64,000 bases of DNA, taken from NCBI RefSeq assembly GCF_026151345.1, contig NZ_JAMQPR010000003.1, forward strand, positions 11,339-75,338, given 5' to 3'. Below are positions 51,396-61,382 of the stretch, piece after piece. Under the pieces are notes generated by a model. The model saw only the letters and a list, made by a program, of their open reading frames with translations. It was not told the DNA's origin and searched no databases. The stretch is from Leptospira paudalimensis. Its GTDB lineage: Bacteria; Spirochaetota; Leptospiria; Leptospirales; Leptospiraceae. A program made the position numbers and the translations under genes. Numbering within the stretch: position 1 is the stretch's first letter; each line of letters opens with the position of its first letter.

Positions 51396-54359
51396 TTATA
51401 TCCTGAATAAAGAATGAATTTTTGAGGTAATTTTGCTTACGTTAGTGCCTAAAAAATCCAACAGTGACATTTCATACTTTCTGGCCCACTTAATTTCCAG
51501 TTGATGAGCGAAAAACACAACAAAAACATAAATCAAAATTCCAATAAGTATATAAAAAAAACTGATTAACGTAGTATCTAATAATACTAACAAACAAAAA
51601 TTCAAAATTGCTAAATAAACCCAGATTGACTTTGTTAAATGATATTTTAAGGAAATAAAAAAATGTGCCAGAGGGCACATTAACAGCAAGGAAACTTGGA
51701 ACGGCAAATAAAGATCTCCAGGGTAAAAAAATATGATTAAAAAAACAGAAAGAAGGTAGGGAATATAGTATTTAAGTAAAAACGATGAAATTTTCTCCTT
51801 TTGTTTTAAAGACAAAAACCTAACAAAAAAAGTTGCAAATGGAAGGAAAATCATCAAAAATTTTGATATACCACTTTTTGATAGAATATCCTCCATATAG
51901 TCATTATCTTCTTCTATTCTATACCCAGATGGCAAAGAATAAGTTGTTACAAATTTAATTATTTTGTTTTTGAAATTGGAAGAATTCCCTTCCAATTTAA
52001 CCGAAAAACTTAATGTTCTCATTCTGTTTTTATGATAGATTTTTACTGGGATTTTTTTCTCTTCAGCTCTAACAATCGTGGATATTGGAATAAATTTATC
52101 CTTCAAATTTTTAATACGAATCTCGCCAAAATCAAGTTTAGATTTTCTATATTCTTCCGCATAACGGACTCTAACATCAATTTCTTTTTCTCCATCTATG
52201 AATTTGGTAGCCACACCTCCTTGTAAGGCTAAATTCAATTCATTACCAAAATAAGGAAGTGAAACTTCCGAAACTTGAAACAGTGCAGGATCTGGCACTA
52301 GCCTCAACTCATCACGAGAAGATTTATAACGCAAAACTACTTCGGCAACTCCATCAAAAGATCTAATTTTCTCTGCAATTTCGCTCACGAGAATCTCTAA
52401 TAATTCTTGATCATTGCCTATTAAATCGAATGTAATTTCTTGGAAATATGAAGTATTCTGATCCGCTGCAAAAAACAAAAAAGCATCCTCTGTTGAACCA
52501 ACTCCAGTCTTCAATGTTTTAATAAATTCTGTATCCGGTACGAATCCACTTTCTAGCTCTATGAGTAATAATGTATGTGCAGGATCTACTTTGCTAACAA
52601 TTTGTTTCACCCCTGGAATTTTCAAGAGAGCTTTTTCAACTCTCAATGAAATTTCATCAGTATGCGGAAACGATGTACCTGAAGGGAATTCCAGAAATGC
52701 GATTGTATCTCTTTTGTCAGATTCAATAGAATCATTCATCTGAACTTTTAAAAATGTATAAACACCTAAAAATATAAAGAAAATTAAAGCGAGAGGTAAA
52801 ATTTGTTTTTCACTTAAAATAGACTCTTCAGTTTTTGAAATCGCTTTGAAAAACTTATCACTGATAAATTCCATACTCTTAAGATAATACTGCATCCAAT
52901 TTCGATCATTAAACTTAATTAAATTTGAAATAGTATGAATCCTTATGTTGTTGATAAAAACAATGAAATAAAAATCCAATAAAACACAAACAGTCACAGA
53001 AGACAATAGAAGCATCGTAAAAAATTTGGATACTTCATTCGAAAGAATTTTAGAAATAAAATAAGAACAGAACAAGTTGAGCAACAACAATCCCAATTGA
53101 TTTTTATCTCTGAATGTTAATTGATTTGATGAGATAATCGAAAACGATCTTGCTCTAAACATTATCCAAAATAAATTTCCGAAAATTAAACCATAACATG
53201 TCGCTAATGAGAAACTTTTAAAAAATATTCCATACAAAAGAAGAAATCCGAAAAACACAGGTATCAATGAAATCAAATAGATTATGAAATAAACATAGTA
53301 TTTCTTTTTTAATAAAAAAAACATACTCAATGAAATTATGATTAAAAATTCCAAATATAGTAAGGATTTAATCGTTTCCGTTAAAATTTTCGATTCATCT
53401 TGATTAAACTCTACTTTTATATTAGCATTATTCTTCCTTTTAATCAGAGACCTAATTTCCTCGGAGACCGCTACTATATCGCTAGATTCGTTTTTGTAGA
53501 TAAATGCTGTAACTTTTTCTTCAGCATTTAGTCTAGCCCCAATATTCTCATCACGAGGGGATAAACTAATTTTCGCAATATCCTTTAGAAAAATAACCTG
53601 ACCTTCAGGAGTAACTTTTAGTGGTAAGTCTCTGATTTCCAAAAGATTATTAAACCTTTCTTTTGATTGCAAGCTTAGTGACTCTTTCAAAATGGAAAGT
53701 TTTCCTAATGCATCATTCTGATTCTTATCTTGCAAAACCGAAACAATATCTCTTAGGCTTAGTCCATAACCTTCCATCTGTTTAGGATCACAAGCGACTT
53801 GGATTTCTCTAATTTTCCCACCTCCAATAATTACCTGACTAACCCCTTCAATTGCCTCGAGCGAGCGCTTAAATGACTTTTCAACTAACTCTCTCAATTC
53901 ATCTTGAGAAATCTCATTGTTTGAAAATGAAATTACCATTAACGGGGAATTAGTTGGATCATAACGAAAAACTTGTGGTTTGTGAACTTCTCTTGGAAAT
54001 TTAGAAGACACTAAATCAATTTTTTCTCTAAATTCTAATGATTTCTCTTTTAAATCAACGGACTGATTCATTTTAATTTGTATAAATGCAGATCCATCTT
54101 CTGAAATGGAGCGCATGTTTTTCACACCACCAACTGTTGCAATCGATCTTTCAATTGGATATACAATCTCGTTTTCTATTTTATTTACATCGAAACCTTT
54201 CGCATCGATCCGAATTGCGATTCCTGGATAAATTTGTTGGTCAATACGTACTAAAGAGAGTTTTGAATTGAAAATAAATCCGAATAATGACATACCCAAT
54301 GCTATCATTAAAAATAGGATAGGTCGATTACGTACAGATTTAGCAAAATATGAATACAA
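51396..54359 (-). CDS. RND-family permease B, probably without proton relay
   Basis: A 987-residue protein with RND topology: one N-terminal helix, a porter domain (YPGIAIRIDAKGFDVNKIENEIVYPIE and SPRDENIGARLNAEE), a helix bundle, a second porter domain and five C-terminal helices. The TM4 segment that normally carries Asp-Asp reads YGLIFGNLFWIMFRA (N395-L396), and TM10 reads SLLLMCPLAHFFISL, so no acidic residue is seen in either. The start is TTG 54359, nine bases after the stop of permease A. Porter-domain motifs remain intact, suggesting a structural partner rather than a dead gene. Confidence 0.75.
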   Translation of the reverse strand: MYSYFAKSVRNRPILFLMIALGMSLFGFIFNSKLSLVRIDQQIYPGIAIRIDAKGFDVNKIENEIVYPIERSIATVGGVKNMRSISEDGSAFIQIKMNQSVDLKEKSLEFREKIDLVSSKFPREVHKPQVFRYDPTNSPLMVISFSNNEISQDELRELVEKSFKRSLEAIEGVSQVIIGGGKIREIQVACDPKQMEGYGLSLRDIVSVLQDKNQNDALGKLSILKESLSLQSKERFNNLLEIRDLPLKVTPEGQVIFLKDIAKISLSPRDENIGARLNAEEKVTAFIYKNESSDIVAVSEEIRSLIKRKNNANIKVEFNQDESKILTETIKSLLYLEFLIIISLSMFFLLKKKYYVYFIIYLISLIPVFFGFLLLYGIFFKSFSLATCYGLIFGNLFWIMFRARSFSIISSNQLTFRDKNQLGLLLLNLFCSYFISKILSNEVSKFFTMLLLSSVTVCVLLDFYFIVFINNIRIHTISNLIKFNDRNWMQYYLKSMEFISDKFFKAISKTEESILSEKQILPLALIFFIFLGVYTFLKVQMNDSIESDKRDTIAFLEFPSGTSFPHTDEISLRVEKALLKIPGVKQIVSKVDPAHTLLLIELESGFVPDTEFIKTLKTGVGSTEDAFLFFAADQNTSYFQEITFDLIGNDQELLEILVSEIAEKIRSFDGVAEVVLRYKSSRDELRLVPDPALFQVSEVSLPYFGNELNLALQGGVATKFIDGEKEIDVRVRYAEEYRKSKLDFGEIRIKNLKDKFIPISTIVRAEEKKIPVKIYHKNRMRTLSFSVKLEGNSSNFKNKIIKFVTTYSLPSGYRIEEDNDYMEDILSKSGISKFLMIFLPFATFFVRFLSLKQKEKISSFLLKYYIPYLLSVFLIIFFYPGDLYLPFQVSLLLMCPLAHFFISLKYHLTKSIWVYLAILNFCLLVLLDTTLISFFYILIGILIYVFVVFFAHQLEIKWARKYEMSLLDFLGTNVSKITSKIHSLFRI

Positions 54360-54368
54360 CGGGCCAAT

Positions 54369-57300
54369 TTACCTTACTTTTTGATGCTGAAAATAGACAA
54401 TGGAAGGAATCACAAAAAGAGATAATATAACGGATGTCAGTAATCCACTAATTACAACTACCCCTAATGGTGCCTGAAATTCTGAGCCCTTACCTAATGT
54501 AAACACTATTGGTAACATTCCAAGAATTGTAGTTGTATTATTCATAATTATCGGGCGAATTACAACTTGTGTCGCTTGAAAAAGTGCTGCTTCGGGATCA
54601 TTAAACTGTTTCAAAAACAAATGAAAGTATTCATAGAATAACGAAGCATTATCAACAACAACCCCCATCAGAAGAATAAACCCCATAAATGAACTTACAT
54701 TTAATGATTTCGAAGACATGAATAAAGCAGGGAAAGTGCCGATAAAAATCAGCGGAATTGAAATCAGAATAATTAAAGACGATCGATAAGATTCAAATTG
54801 TCCAGCAAGCAACATAAATATGAGTAATAAAGCCAGAAAAAAAGATAAAGTTACATCTTTTAGTGACTCATCTAACTTTGCTTTCTCTCCTGCTGCTTCA
54901 ATTTTTATCTCCTCACTTCTAGGAAAAGCATCAATTGTAGATTGAATTTCTCGCTTAAGATTCTTGTAGATTGGATTTATGCCTACTGTTATAGCATTTA
55001 CCCTTAAATTTCCATTACGATGAATTGATGTCAAATTATCACTCTTCGAAAAAGTTAAGAACTGATTTAAGCTGATATTTTCTCCATATGGAGTTTGAAT
55101 TCTAAGGCGACCTAACTTTTCTTCGCTATTAACATTTGCTTTTTGCATCCCAATCCGCAATGGTATAGCGAGATCTTTGTTATCCATTTTCGAAACAGCA
55201 ATTCCTTTTAATGCAATCTTTACAAAACTACTTACATTTGTATAGGAGAGACCATATTTTGCCATTTTTAATTGATCAAACTCTAGATTATACTCGATAC
55301 CTTTTTCTTCTAATCCTGATCGAACCCATTCGACACCTGGCAATTTTTCAAGTTTCTTTGTTAAAGCTTTTGCACTTGAATCCATTAGCTCAATATCTTC
55401 ACCTAAAATTTGATACTCAATCACTTCCTTCTTTTCTGCAAGAATGTCACCAAGTATGTTTTCTTTTGTTTTGAAATCGACTTGAATTTCATTTGAAATA
55501 GAAATCTTCGATTTCAAATCATTTACAATTTCAATAGTTGACCGAACTCTATTATCAACAAGCAAAACTCGTAGTTCTGCCTCATTTGAATTTGTAATTG
55601 CATTCGGGTTAGATTTTAAATTCTCTTCCTCGCCCCCTACATTTGATAAATAAGATTTTACTGTTGGATCTGCTTTAATTATGGATTCTACATATTTTAC
55701 ATATTCATCAAGTGCCTCAAGGCCTGTTCCCTGCGGCATTTTTATGTGTATGATTATTTCTCCTGTATCTATTCTAGGAATAAACTCTTTTTCGATATAT
55801 GGTAACAAAGACAAACTGAATGCAAACAAGCTAAGAAGAAGTAATAAATAATATTTTGGCGCTTCTAAAACTTTTCTCAATCCTTTATGATAAATTTTTG
55901 TGATTTTATCTTCATCGTAAAATGAAAATTTTGAAATAAAATTTGAATCAAATTTCCGTTTGCGATAAAGTAAACTTGCCAACAAGGGGATAAATGTTAA
56001 TGCAATAATTAAACTAAAGCTTAATGTTATAACAATTGCAAACGCCATTTCCCGAAAAATTATGCCTAGTGTACTCTTAATAAATGCAATTGGCAAAAAG
56101 ACAATTATAGTTGTAGATGTTGCTGATACTACAGAACCGACTACCTCTTCCGTACCTTCAATGATTGAATCCACTAAGTTTTTCCCAAGTGACAGATTTC
56201 TCTCAATTGCAGATATGACAACATTGCTTGAATCAAACAACATTCCAACACCAAGAGCTAAACCACCAAGACTCATCATATTGAATCCTATCCCCATTTC
56301 GTAGAAAACTAAGAAACTCGGTAAAAGAGTAACAGGAATCGCTAAGAGCAAAAGAGTGGGGCTTTGAAAATTTTTCAGAATTAATAAGAGCGAAACGTAA
56401 GCAAGTATTGCACCAATGATCAAATTTGCGTAAAGTCCATTTATTGATTCAACGATAAAAATAGATTCATCAAAACTGATTACCGCATTAATTTCGTTTT
56501 TAAAAAGATCATTCACATTGTTTGTAACATTTTTAACTTCATTAGCAAGTGAGACTGTATTCTTACCTGGTTCCTTATAAAGATATAATATTACTGACTC
56601 ATTTCCATTATATCTTGCAATGCCAGTTCTTTCTTTATATCGTTCATAGATACTGGAAAAATCCGAAAGCTTCACTCCTCTTCCGGTATCGGCTCCTCTT
56701 ACCACCAAATTTTCTAAATCAAAACTTGTTTTAAATTCACCAATAGCTCTTACGGGAAGATCTTTTTTTCCAAATGGTAATTGACCTGCAGGATAATTTT
56801 TATTGTTAGAAGATATAAGTTGACTCAATTCAATAGGTTGAACCTGATATGAATTTAAGCGACTAGGATCAATTTCTATTAAGATTTCCTTTTCGAATCC
56901 TCCAACAACTTGTACTAAAGCGATTCCATCTATTCTTTCATAATAAAGTTTAATTTTATCCTCAATCCATTGTCTCAATTTTTTTGGATCACCTAGCGCT
57001 CTAGAAGATAAAACTATTTCCATAAACGCTGAACTACTTGGATCAAATCTTGTTATTATCGATTTGCTTGAATCATATGGCAATTGGTCCCGAATTAGAT
57101 CTAATTTTTCCCGAGCTTCAAGTAATGCAAAATTCATGTCTGTACCATTTTTAAAACGTAAATGTACAAAACTATATCCTTCTTTCGAAATTGATTCTAC
57201 CTTCTCCACTCCTTGAATAGTTCCAACTACTTGAGAGATAGGTTTAGAGATTAGATTTTCAATTTCACCAGGAGATGAATTTGGATATGAAGTTATAATT

Positions 57301-57443
57301 GTTAATTTAGGAAATTCAATATTTGGAAGGAGGCTTAATGGTATTTCTCTAAGCGAAAGTAAACCAAATAAACATAGTCCACTGAAAAACATCAAGCTAG
57401 CAACTTGACGACGCAATAGGACTGAAAGTATGAATTTAAACAT
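54369..57443 (-). CDS. RND-family efflux permease A (AcrB/CzcA-like)
   Basis: 1024 residues with complete RND architecture. The porter domains include LLPNIEFPKLTIITSYPNSSPGEIE and FIPRIDTGEIIIHIKMPQGT. TM4 carries an Asp in LGVGMLFDSSNVV (D404, near the position of AcrB D407/D408), and TM10 has LLMGVVVDNASLFYEY (D931). These are the residues that couple transport to protons. The substrate is not predictable; the second Asp of the HAE1 pair is absent. The start overlaps the adaptor gene stop as TAATG. It probably forms the energised half of a hetero-trimer with permease B. Confidence 0.8.
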   Translation of the reverse strand: MFKFILSVLLRRQVASLMFFSGLCLFGLLSLREIPLSLLPNIEFPKLTIITSYPNSSPGEIENLISKPISQVVGTIQGVEKVESISKEGYSFVHLRFKNGTDMNFALLEAREKLDLIRDQLPYDSSKSIITRFDPSSSAFMEIVLSSRALGDPKKLRQWIEDKIKLYYERIDGIALVQVVGGFEKEILIEIDPSRLNSYQVQPIELSQLISSNNKNYPAGQLPFGKKDLPVRAIGEFKTSFDLENLVVRGADTGRGVKLSDFSSIYERYKERTGIARYNGNESVILYLYKEPGKNTVSLANEVKNVTNNVNDLFKNEINAVISFDESIFIVESINGLYANLIIGAILAYVSLLLILKNFQSPTLLLLAIPVTLLPSFLVFYEMGIGFNMMSLGGLALGVGMLFDSSNVVISAIERNLSLGKNLVDSIIEGTEEVVGSVVSATSTTIIVFLPIAFIKSTLGIIFREMAFAIVITLSFSLIIALTFIPLLASLLYRKRKFDSNFISKFSFYDEDKITKIYHKGLRKVLEAPKYYLLLLLSLFAFSLSLLPYIEKEFIPRIDTGEIIIHIKMPQGTGLEALDEYVKYVESIIKADPTVKSYLSNVGGEEENLKSNPNAITNSNEAELRVLLVDNRVRSTIEIVNDLKSKISISNEIQVDFKTKENILGDILAEKKEVIEYQILGEDIELMDSSAKALTKKLEKLPGVEWVRSGLEEKGIEYNLEFDQLKMAKYGLSYTNVSSFVKIALKGIAVSKMDNKDLAIPLRIGMQKANVNSEEKLGRLRIQTPYGENISLNQFLTFSKSDNLTSIHRNGNLRVNAITVGINPIYKNLKREIQSTIDAFPRSEEIKIEAAGEKAKLDESLKDVTLSFFLALLLIFMLLAGQFESYRSSLIILISIPLIFIGTFPALFMSSKSLNVSSFMGFILLMGVVVDNASLFYEYFHLFLKQFNDPEAALFQATQVVIRPIIMNNTTTILGMLPIVFTLGKGSEFQAPLGVVVISGLLTSVILSLFVIPSIVYFQHQKVR

Positions 57444-58945
57444 TAAATACTAGGTTTCACAAGTATGCCATCAAAAAGTCTATTAATCGGGCTTGATATA
57501 ATTATATCTCCTGATTCGAGACCTTTCGTAACTATCACTCTTTCATCTCGCTTTTCACCAATGACAACATTCTTTTTGAAAGCTCGTTTATTTTTCATGA
57601 CGAATACACTTCCATCTGTTCCATCAATTGAAACTAATGTAGAAATAGGAATTAAAATCGCTTTTGAATCACTACCAATGATAACTTCGGACCTTACAAA
57701 AATACCTGGCCTTAAATCTGTTATATTTCCTGCTACCTCTACTTTGACATCTGCAGTGTGAGTTTTTTGGTCAACTAATGGACTAATTCTTTTTATAATA
57801 CCTTTGAATTTTAAATCTGGAAAAGAATCTGCTGTTATATTAGCTCTTAACCCAACCTTAATTTTTCCTAAGTCACCTTCATTAACAGAAAATGCAACAT
57901 ATACTCCATCATTAGATATAATTGTCATGATTGGTGCTCCACCCCCACTACCGGCATTTATAAGTTCACCTTTATTTCTGCTTATTTTAGCGATAATTCC
58001 ATCTATAGGTGATGTAAGCTGTGTTTCTTTTAGTAACATTTGTGTAGAAGTAAGGTTAACCTCATTTGACTTCAAGTTTTTAGCAGCGACTTCCATTTCT
58101 GATTTCTCAATTTTCGTATTAATATTTTTAATCAGTTCAATTTTAGATTTTTTATCCTCTGGTACTTTAAAGCCGGCCGCTTTTATATCTTCATCTCTAA
58201 TTCCTACGAGCGCCATTTCAAGCTCACGACGTGAGTTATTTAGATTTACTTCTCTCGAACTAAGCTCTAATTTAATATTTTCCAATTCCTCATTGCTAAT
58301 AACTTTTTCTTCAAACAAAATTTCTTTTTTACGCGCTATATCTTGAAATCTTTCGAATTCAGAAAGTGCTTTATAATAAAGACCTAATCTCTTGTCTGCT
58401 TCCCCCAACTTTATTTCAACATTCCTCCTAGCATTTTCATATTTATCTTTTGAAAGTTGATAAAGTGCTTTTGAAGAATCCAAAGCTGCTTGTTGCTTTG
58501 CTATATCCAACTCAAAGGATAAACCTTCTATTTTTGCAATTTTTTGACCTTTTTTAACTTTATCCCCTTCTTTTACATTGAATTCTTCTATTCGGCCGCT
58601 GACCTTAGAAAATATTTCCACTTTTTCAATTGGTTCAACTATGGCTGCGAAAGTTAATATAGGTGTTATAGTTTCTTCTTCAATTGCTATACTCTTTACA
58701 GATATAATATTCCCTTCTTCTCCAAAAGAATTTTCCTTATTTTGGTTTTTATAATTTGAATACAGCTCGTTGGCAGATAAATACTTCGAATAAAAAATCC
58801 GGTTTAAAAAAGGAAGTTTACTTCGAAGTTCAGACCATGTTAAATTTGAATAGATAATTGAAATCCCAAGATATACTAGGGAGCTTACAACTATTTTGGA
58901 AAAGAAGGGAATTTTCGAAAGAGTGCCAATTTTTTCTTTTAACAT
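57443..58945 (-). CDS. HlyD/AcrA-type periplasmic adaptor (MFP)
   Basis: A 500-residue protein. An N-terminal hydrophobic anchor (about 15-35) is followed by the lipoyl half IEEFNVKEGDKVKKGQKIAKIEG, a long coiled-coil hairpin (about 150-285), the second lipoyl half LTSPIDGIIAKISRNKGELI, and beta-barrel and membrane-proximal domains (PGIFVRSEVIIGSDSKAILIPISTLV). The hairpin is long enough to reach a TolC-like channel. It lies 47 bases after the lipoprotein gene and overlaps permease A by one base. Confidence 0.85.
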   Translation of the reverse strand: MLKEKIGTLSKIPFFSKIVVSSLVYLGISIIYSNLTWSELRSKLPFLNRIFYSKYLSANELYSNYKNQNKENSFGEEGNIISVKSIAIEEETITPILTFAAIVEPIEKVEIFSKVSGRIEEFNVKEGDKVKKGQKIAKIEGLSFELDIAKQQAALDSSKALYQLSKDKYENARRNVEIKLGEADKRLGLYYKALSEFERFQDIARKKEILFEEKVISNEELENIKLELSSREVNLNNSRRELEMALVGIRDEDIKAAGFKVPEDKKSKIELIKNINTKIEKSEMEVAAKNLKSNEVNLTSTQMLLKETQLTSPIDGIIAKISRNKGELINAGSGGGAPIMTIISNDGVYVAFSVNEGDLGKIKVGLRANITADSFPDLKFKGIIKRISPLVDQKTHTADVKVEVAGNITDLRPGIFVRSEVIIGSDSKAILIPISTLVSIDGTDGSVFVMKNKRAFKKNVVIGEKRDERVIVTKGLESGDIIISSPINRLFDGILVKPSI

Positions 58946-58992
58946 GCAATATTTGAAAAAGTAAGTTTTATATTAATTAACATTAAAGCTTA

Positions 58993-59619
58993 TTATTTTT
59001 TAGAAGAAGTAATTTTTTGAAATTCAAATGCCATTTTTGAAACCACTTCTTTCATTTGTTCGGACTCATATAACATTTTATTATCGAAAGTAGATCGAAC
59101 CATTCCAATTAAACTTCCATCTGGACTGTATACATGTAAGAAAATATAATTATAGTCTTTTCTTTCCAAAGTTAAATCATTGTTCTGAATTGATATAGTG
59201 CCCTGCAGAAACAAATCAAAGCTTTCTTTTTCGGATACTTCTTTAATTTCGTTTCTAACTAAATGTTTTTCAATAACCGAATTTTGATTCCAAAATTCTC
59301 CAGCCGCATTTCTCAGATTTAATGGCAGTTTACTATTTTCTATCTTCACTTCCTTTGCTAAATCGTTAAAATTATAAAAATTAATAACAAAGCCTTTCTG
59401 TATTAATTCAAAAACCAACAAATCTTGAAAGTCTTTTGCGATTGATTTAGGAATTCTTACATCCCTGATTGTCATAGCTCCAAACATTAATTTCTTTTGA
59501 GGAGATTCTGATACCAATGTCGATTTAACTTGATACTTATCTATTTTACAGTTAAACGAAATAAGAATGAGAAAAATAATGAAGTACGAAGCTATGCGAT
59601 TAAGTCTTAAAACTTTCAT
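58993..59619 (-). CDS. Hypothetical lipoprotein of the RND operon (208 aa)
   Basis: The signal peptide ends in FLILISFNC, a lipobox. The mature part resembles small envelope lipoproteins with a GAMTIRDVRIPKSIAKDFQDLLVFELIQKGF segment, similar to the 'CsgG-like' pattern in which a conserved helix follows a beta strand, but no family is certain. The start overlaps the stop of the Ig-like gene as ATGA, so translation is coupled. It probably belongs to the export complex. Confidence 0.65.
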   Translation of the reverse strand: MKVLRLNRIASYFIIFLILISFNCKIDKYQVKSTLVSESPQKKLMFGAMTIRDVRIPKSIAKDFQDLLVFELIQKGFVINFYNFNDLAKEVKIENSKLPLNLRNAAGEFWNQNSVIEKHLVRNEIKEVSEKESFDLFLQGTISIQNNDLTLERKDYNYIFLHVYSPDGSLIGMVRSTFDNKMLYESEQMKEVVSKMAFEFQKITSSKK

Positions 59620-61379
59620 TTCGCCTCCATACTAAAATTAAAAGTTGATTTAATTGGAATTCCATTAACATCCTTTGCCGATGTGTCTACGGTTAACATA
59701 TAAAAAGGGAAACCCGCTGGGTTCGTATTTGATTGTAGTAGGTTGAAATCTCCGGATGTCGAAACATTTCCGAAAGATGATGTACCATTACATGAAGCTT
59801 CAAGTTCTGCAAATACCACTGTTAATACCCGACATCCAAATGGATAGACTGCCTGGCAATCAGACCATGACCAAGTGGACAATTGCACAAATGTACTAGG
59901 AGGAGATTGTCTGCGTAATTTAACTGCATTAATAGTTGCATTTAAATCCATATAATTCGAAAAGATTAACCTAAAATTATCTGTATTCACATCTAAACAA
60001 GAGGCAGAGTTACTTAAATTTGGACCCGTTCCGGTTCCGCTATCTCCTCCTCTAAATCTATATGAAGTAGGCGATAATACTGGCAGACTACTATCCCAAT
60101 AACAAGAACCTAACAACCAATCCCCGCCCGTTGCATTTCCAACACCTGGATATGTTGCAGGACATGTTTGAGATTCGACCCCAATAGCCTGAACAAAAGG
60201 AGCATCAGTAAGCGCACCTCCAGCAACAAAACTATATACCAATGATCCAGCTACAAAAATGCCATCTTGAGCTTTTGCACCGCTTCCTAAAGTTATTGTA
60301 TATCTCGTACCAAAATTGAACTTAGCATCGGGTGTAAATGTAAGAGTCAAACTATCAACTGACCATGAAAAATTTCCTGTAAATGATGGCGAAAAACTTA
60401 TGTTTGATTGAGTTTGAATTTGATCCATCGGTCGTGAAAATGTGAATACTATAGGAGTTACAGTTGGGTTACCCAAACAAGCATTTGAAACGCTAGTTAC
60501 CAGCAAATCAACCAATGCACCAGTTCCAGCAAGACAATTTGATAAGGTATCTGCATTTAAAGATAAATTCGCGATTGTTGGCAATAAGTTAGAAGTTCCG
60601 ACAAAAAAGCTTCCCGACACAGGTACTTGCATTCGGATTCCTTGAGTATCTTGAGCAGTGGTGGAAACTGCAATATTGATTCTAGCTTGGGATGCAAATG
60701 GCCTGTCTGGAATTATCGTTAATGTAGTATCAGATTGCCAAACAAAACTCGCAGAAATTGATGGGGAAAAAGAAATTGCACCAGTAGTTGTTGCTCTGTC
60801 CATCGGCCTTGTAAAATTCAATGTCAAGGAGTTAGAATTTGGGGCACCCATACATGCAGTAGTTATGGTATTAGAAAGAATATTCAATTGTGGCGCATTG
60901 CCGGCGTCACATTCCGCAATCGTTCCTGCGGAAATTAGAATATTTGATATTTCCGGAAAACTTCCTGCTGTAGTTGCTTCGCCTACCGTAAAGCTAGCTG
61001 AAAACAATTCCTTTAAATCATTTCCGTCTTTTGATTCGCAATTTTTCGTTAAAGTATATGTATACGTTCCATAATTCCATTGTGAACTAGGAATGAACGT
61101 GAGAGCAAAATCGCTTAGCTCATAAAAACCTTGAGTTGGTGGAGAAATTGAAAAACTCTGAACACAACTATTTATGTTCATTGGTTTACTAAATAGCACT
61201 GCAATTTTTTGAGTTCTAGGCAATCCTTTATCACCCATAGAAGGAACTGCGGAGATAATCTTCGGAGCATTGTCATCTCCCAAAAAGGTGAACAAACTAC
61301 TGGCTCCAGGTTTCCCATTTTTACAATGATTTACGATAAAAAATAACAATAGAACAAATATGGGTCCTAGTCTTTTCAT
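59616..61379 (-). CDS. Ig-like (Big_5/SbsA-type) lipoprotein
   Basis: A 587-residue protein. The signal peptide MKRLGPIFVLLLFFIVNHC ends in a lipobox. Three Ig-like repeats follow, each with F(S/T)(K/R)PM in the first strand and FTP/IIPD near the end (about residues 38-135, 140-260 and 265-385), and a fourth, Cys-rich domain completes the protein. Big_5 domains occur in surface adhesion and structural proteins. An Ig-like lipoprotein inside an RND operon is unusual and may be an exported client or a spacer of the complex. Confidence 0.75.
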   Translation of the reverse strand: MKRLGPIFVLLLFFIVNHCKNGKPGASSLFTFLGDDNAPKIISAVPSMGDKGLPRTQKIAVLFSKPMNINSCVQSFSISPPTQGFYELSDFALTFIPSSQWNYGTYTYTLTKNCESKDGNDLKELFSASFTVGEATTAGSFPEISNILISAGTIAECDAGNAPQLNILSNTITTACMGAPNSNSLTLNFTRPMDRATTTGAISFSPSISASFVWQSDTTLTIIPDRPFASQARINIAVSTTAQDTQGIRMQVPVSGSFFVGTSNLLPTIANLSLNADTLSNCLAGTGALVDLLVTSVSNACLGNPTVTPIVFTFSRPMDQIQTQSNISFSPSFTGNFSWSVDSLTLTFTPDAKFNFGTRYTITLGSGAKAQDGIFVAGSLVYSFVAGGALTDAPFVQAIGVESQTCPATYPGVGNATGGDWLLGSCYWDSSLPVLSPTSYRFRGGDSGTGTGPNLSNSASCLDVNTDNFRLIFSNYMDLNATINAVKLRRQSPPSTFVQLSTWSWSDCQAVYPFGCRVLTVVFAELEASCNGTSSFGNVSTSGDFNLLQSNTNPAGFPFYMLTVDTSAKDVNGIPIKSTFNFSMEAK

Positions 61380-61382
61380 AAA

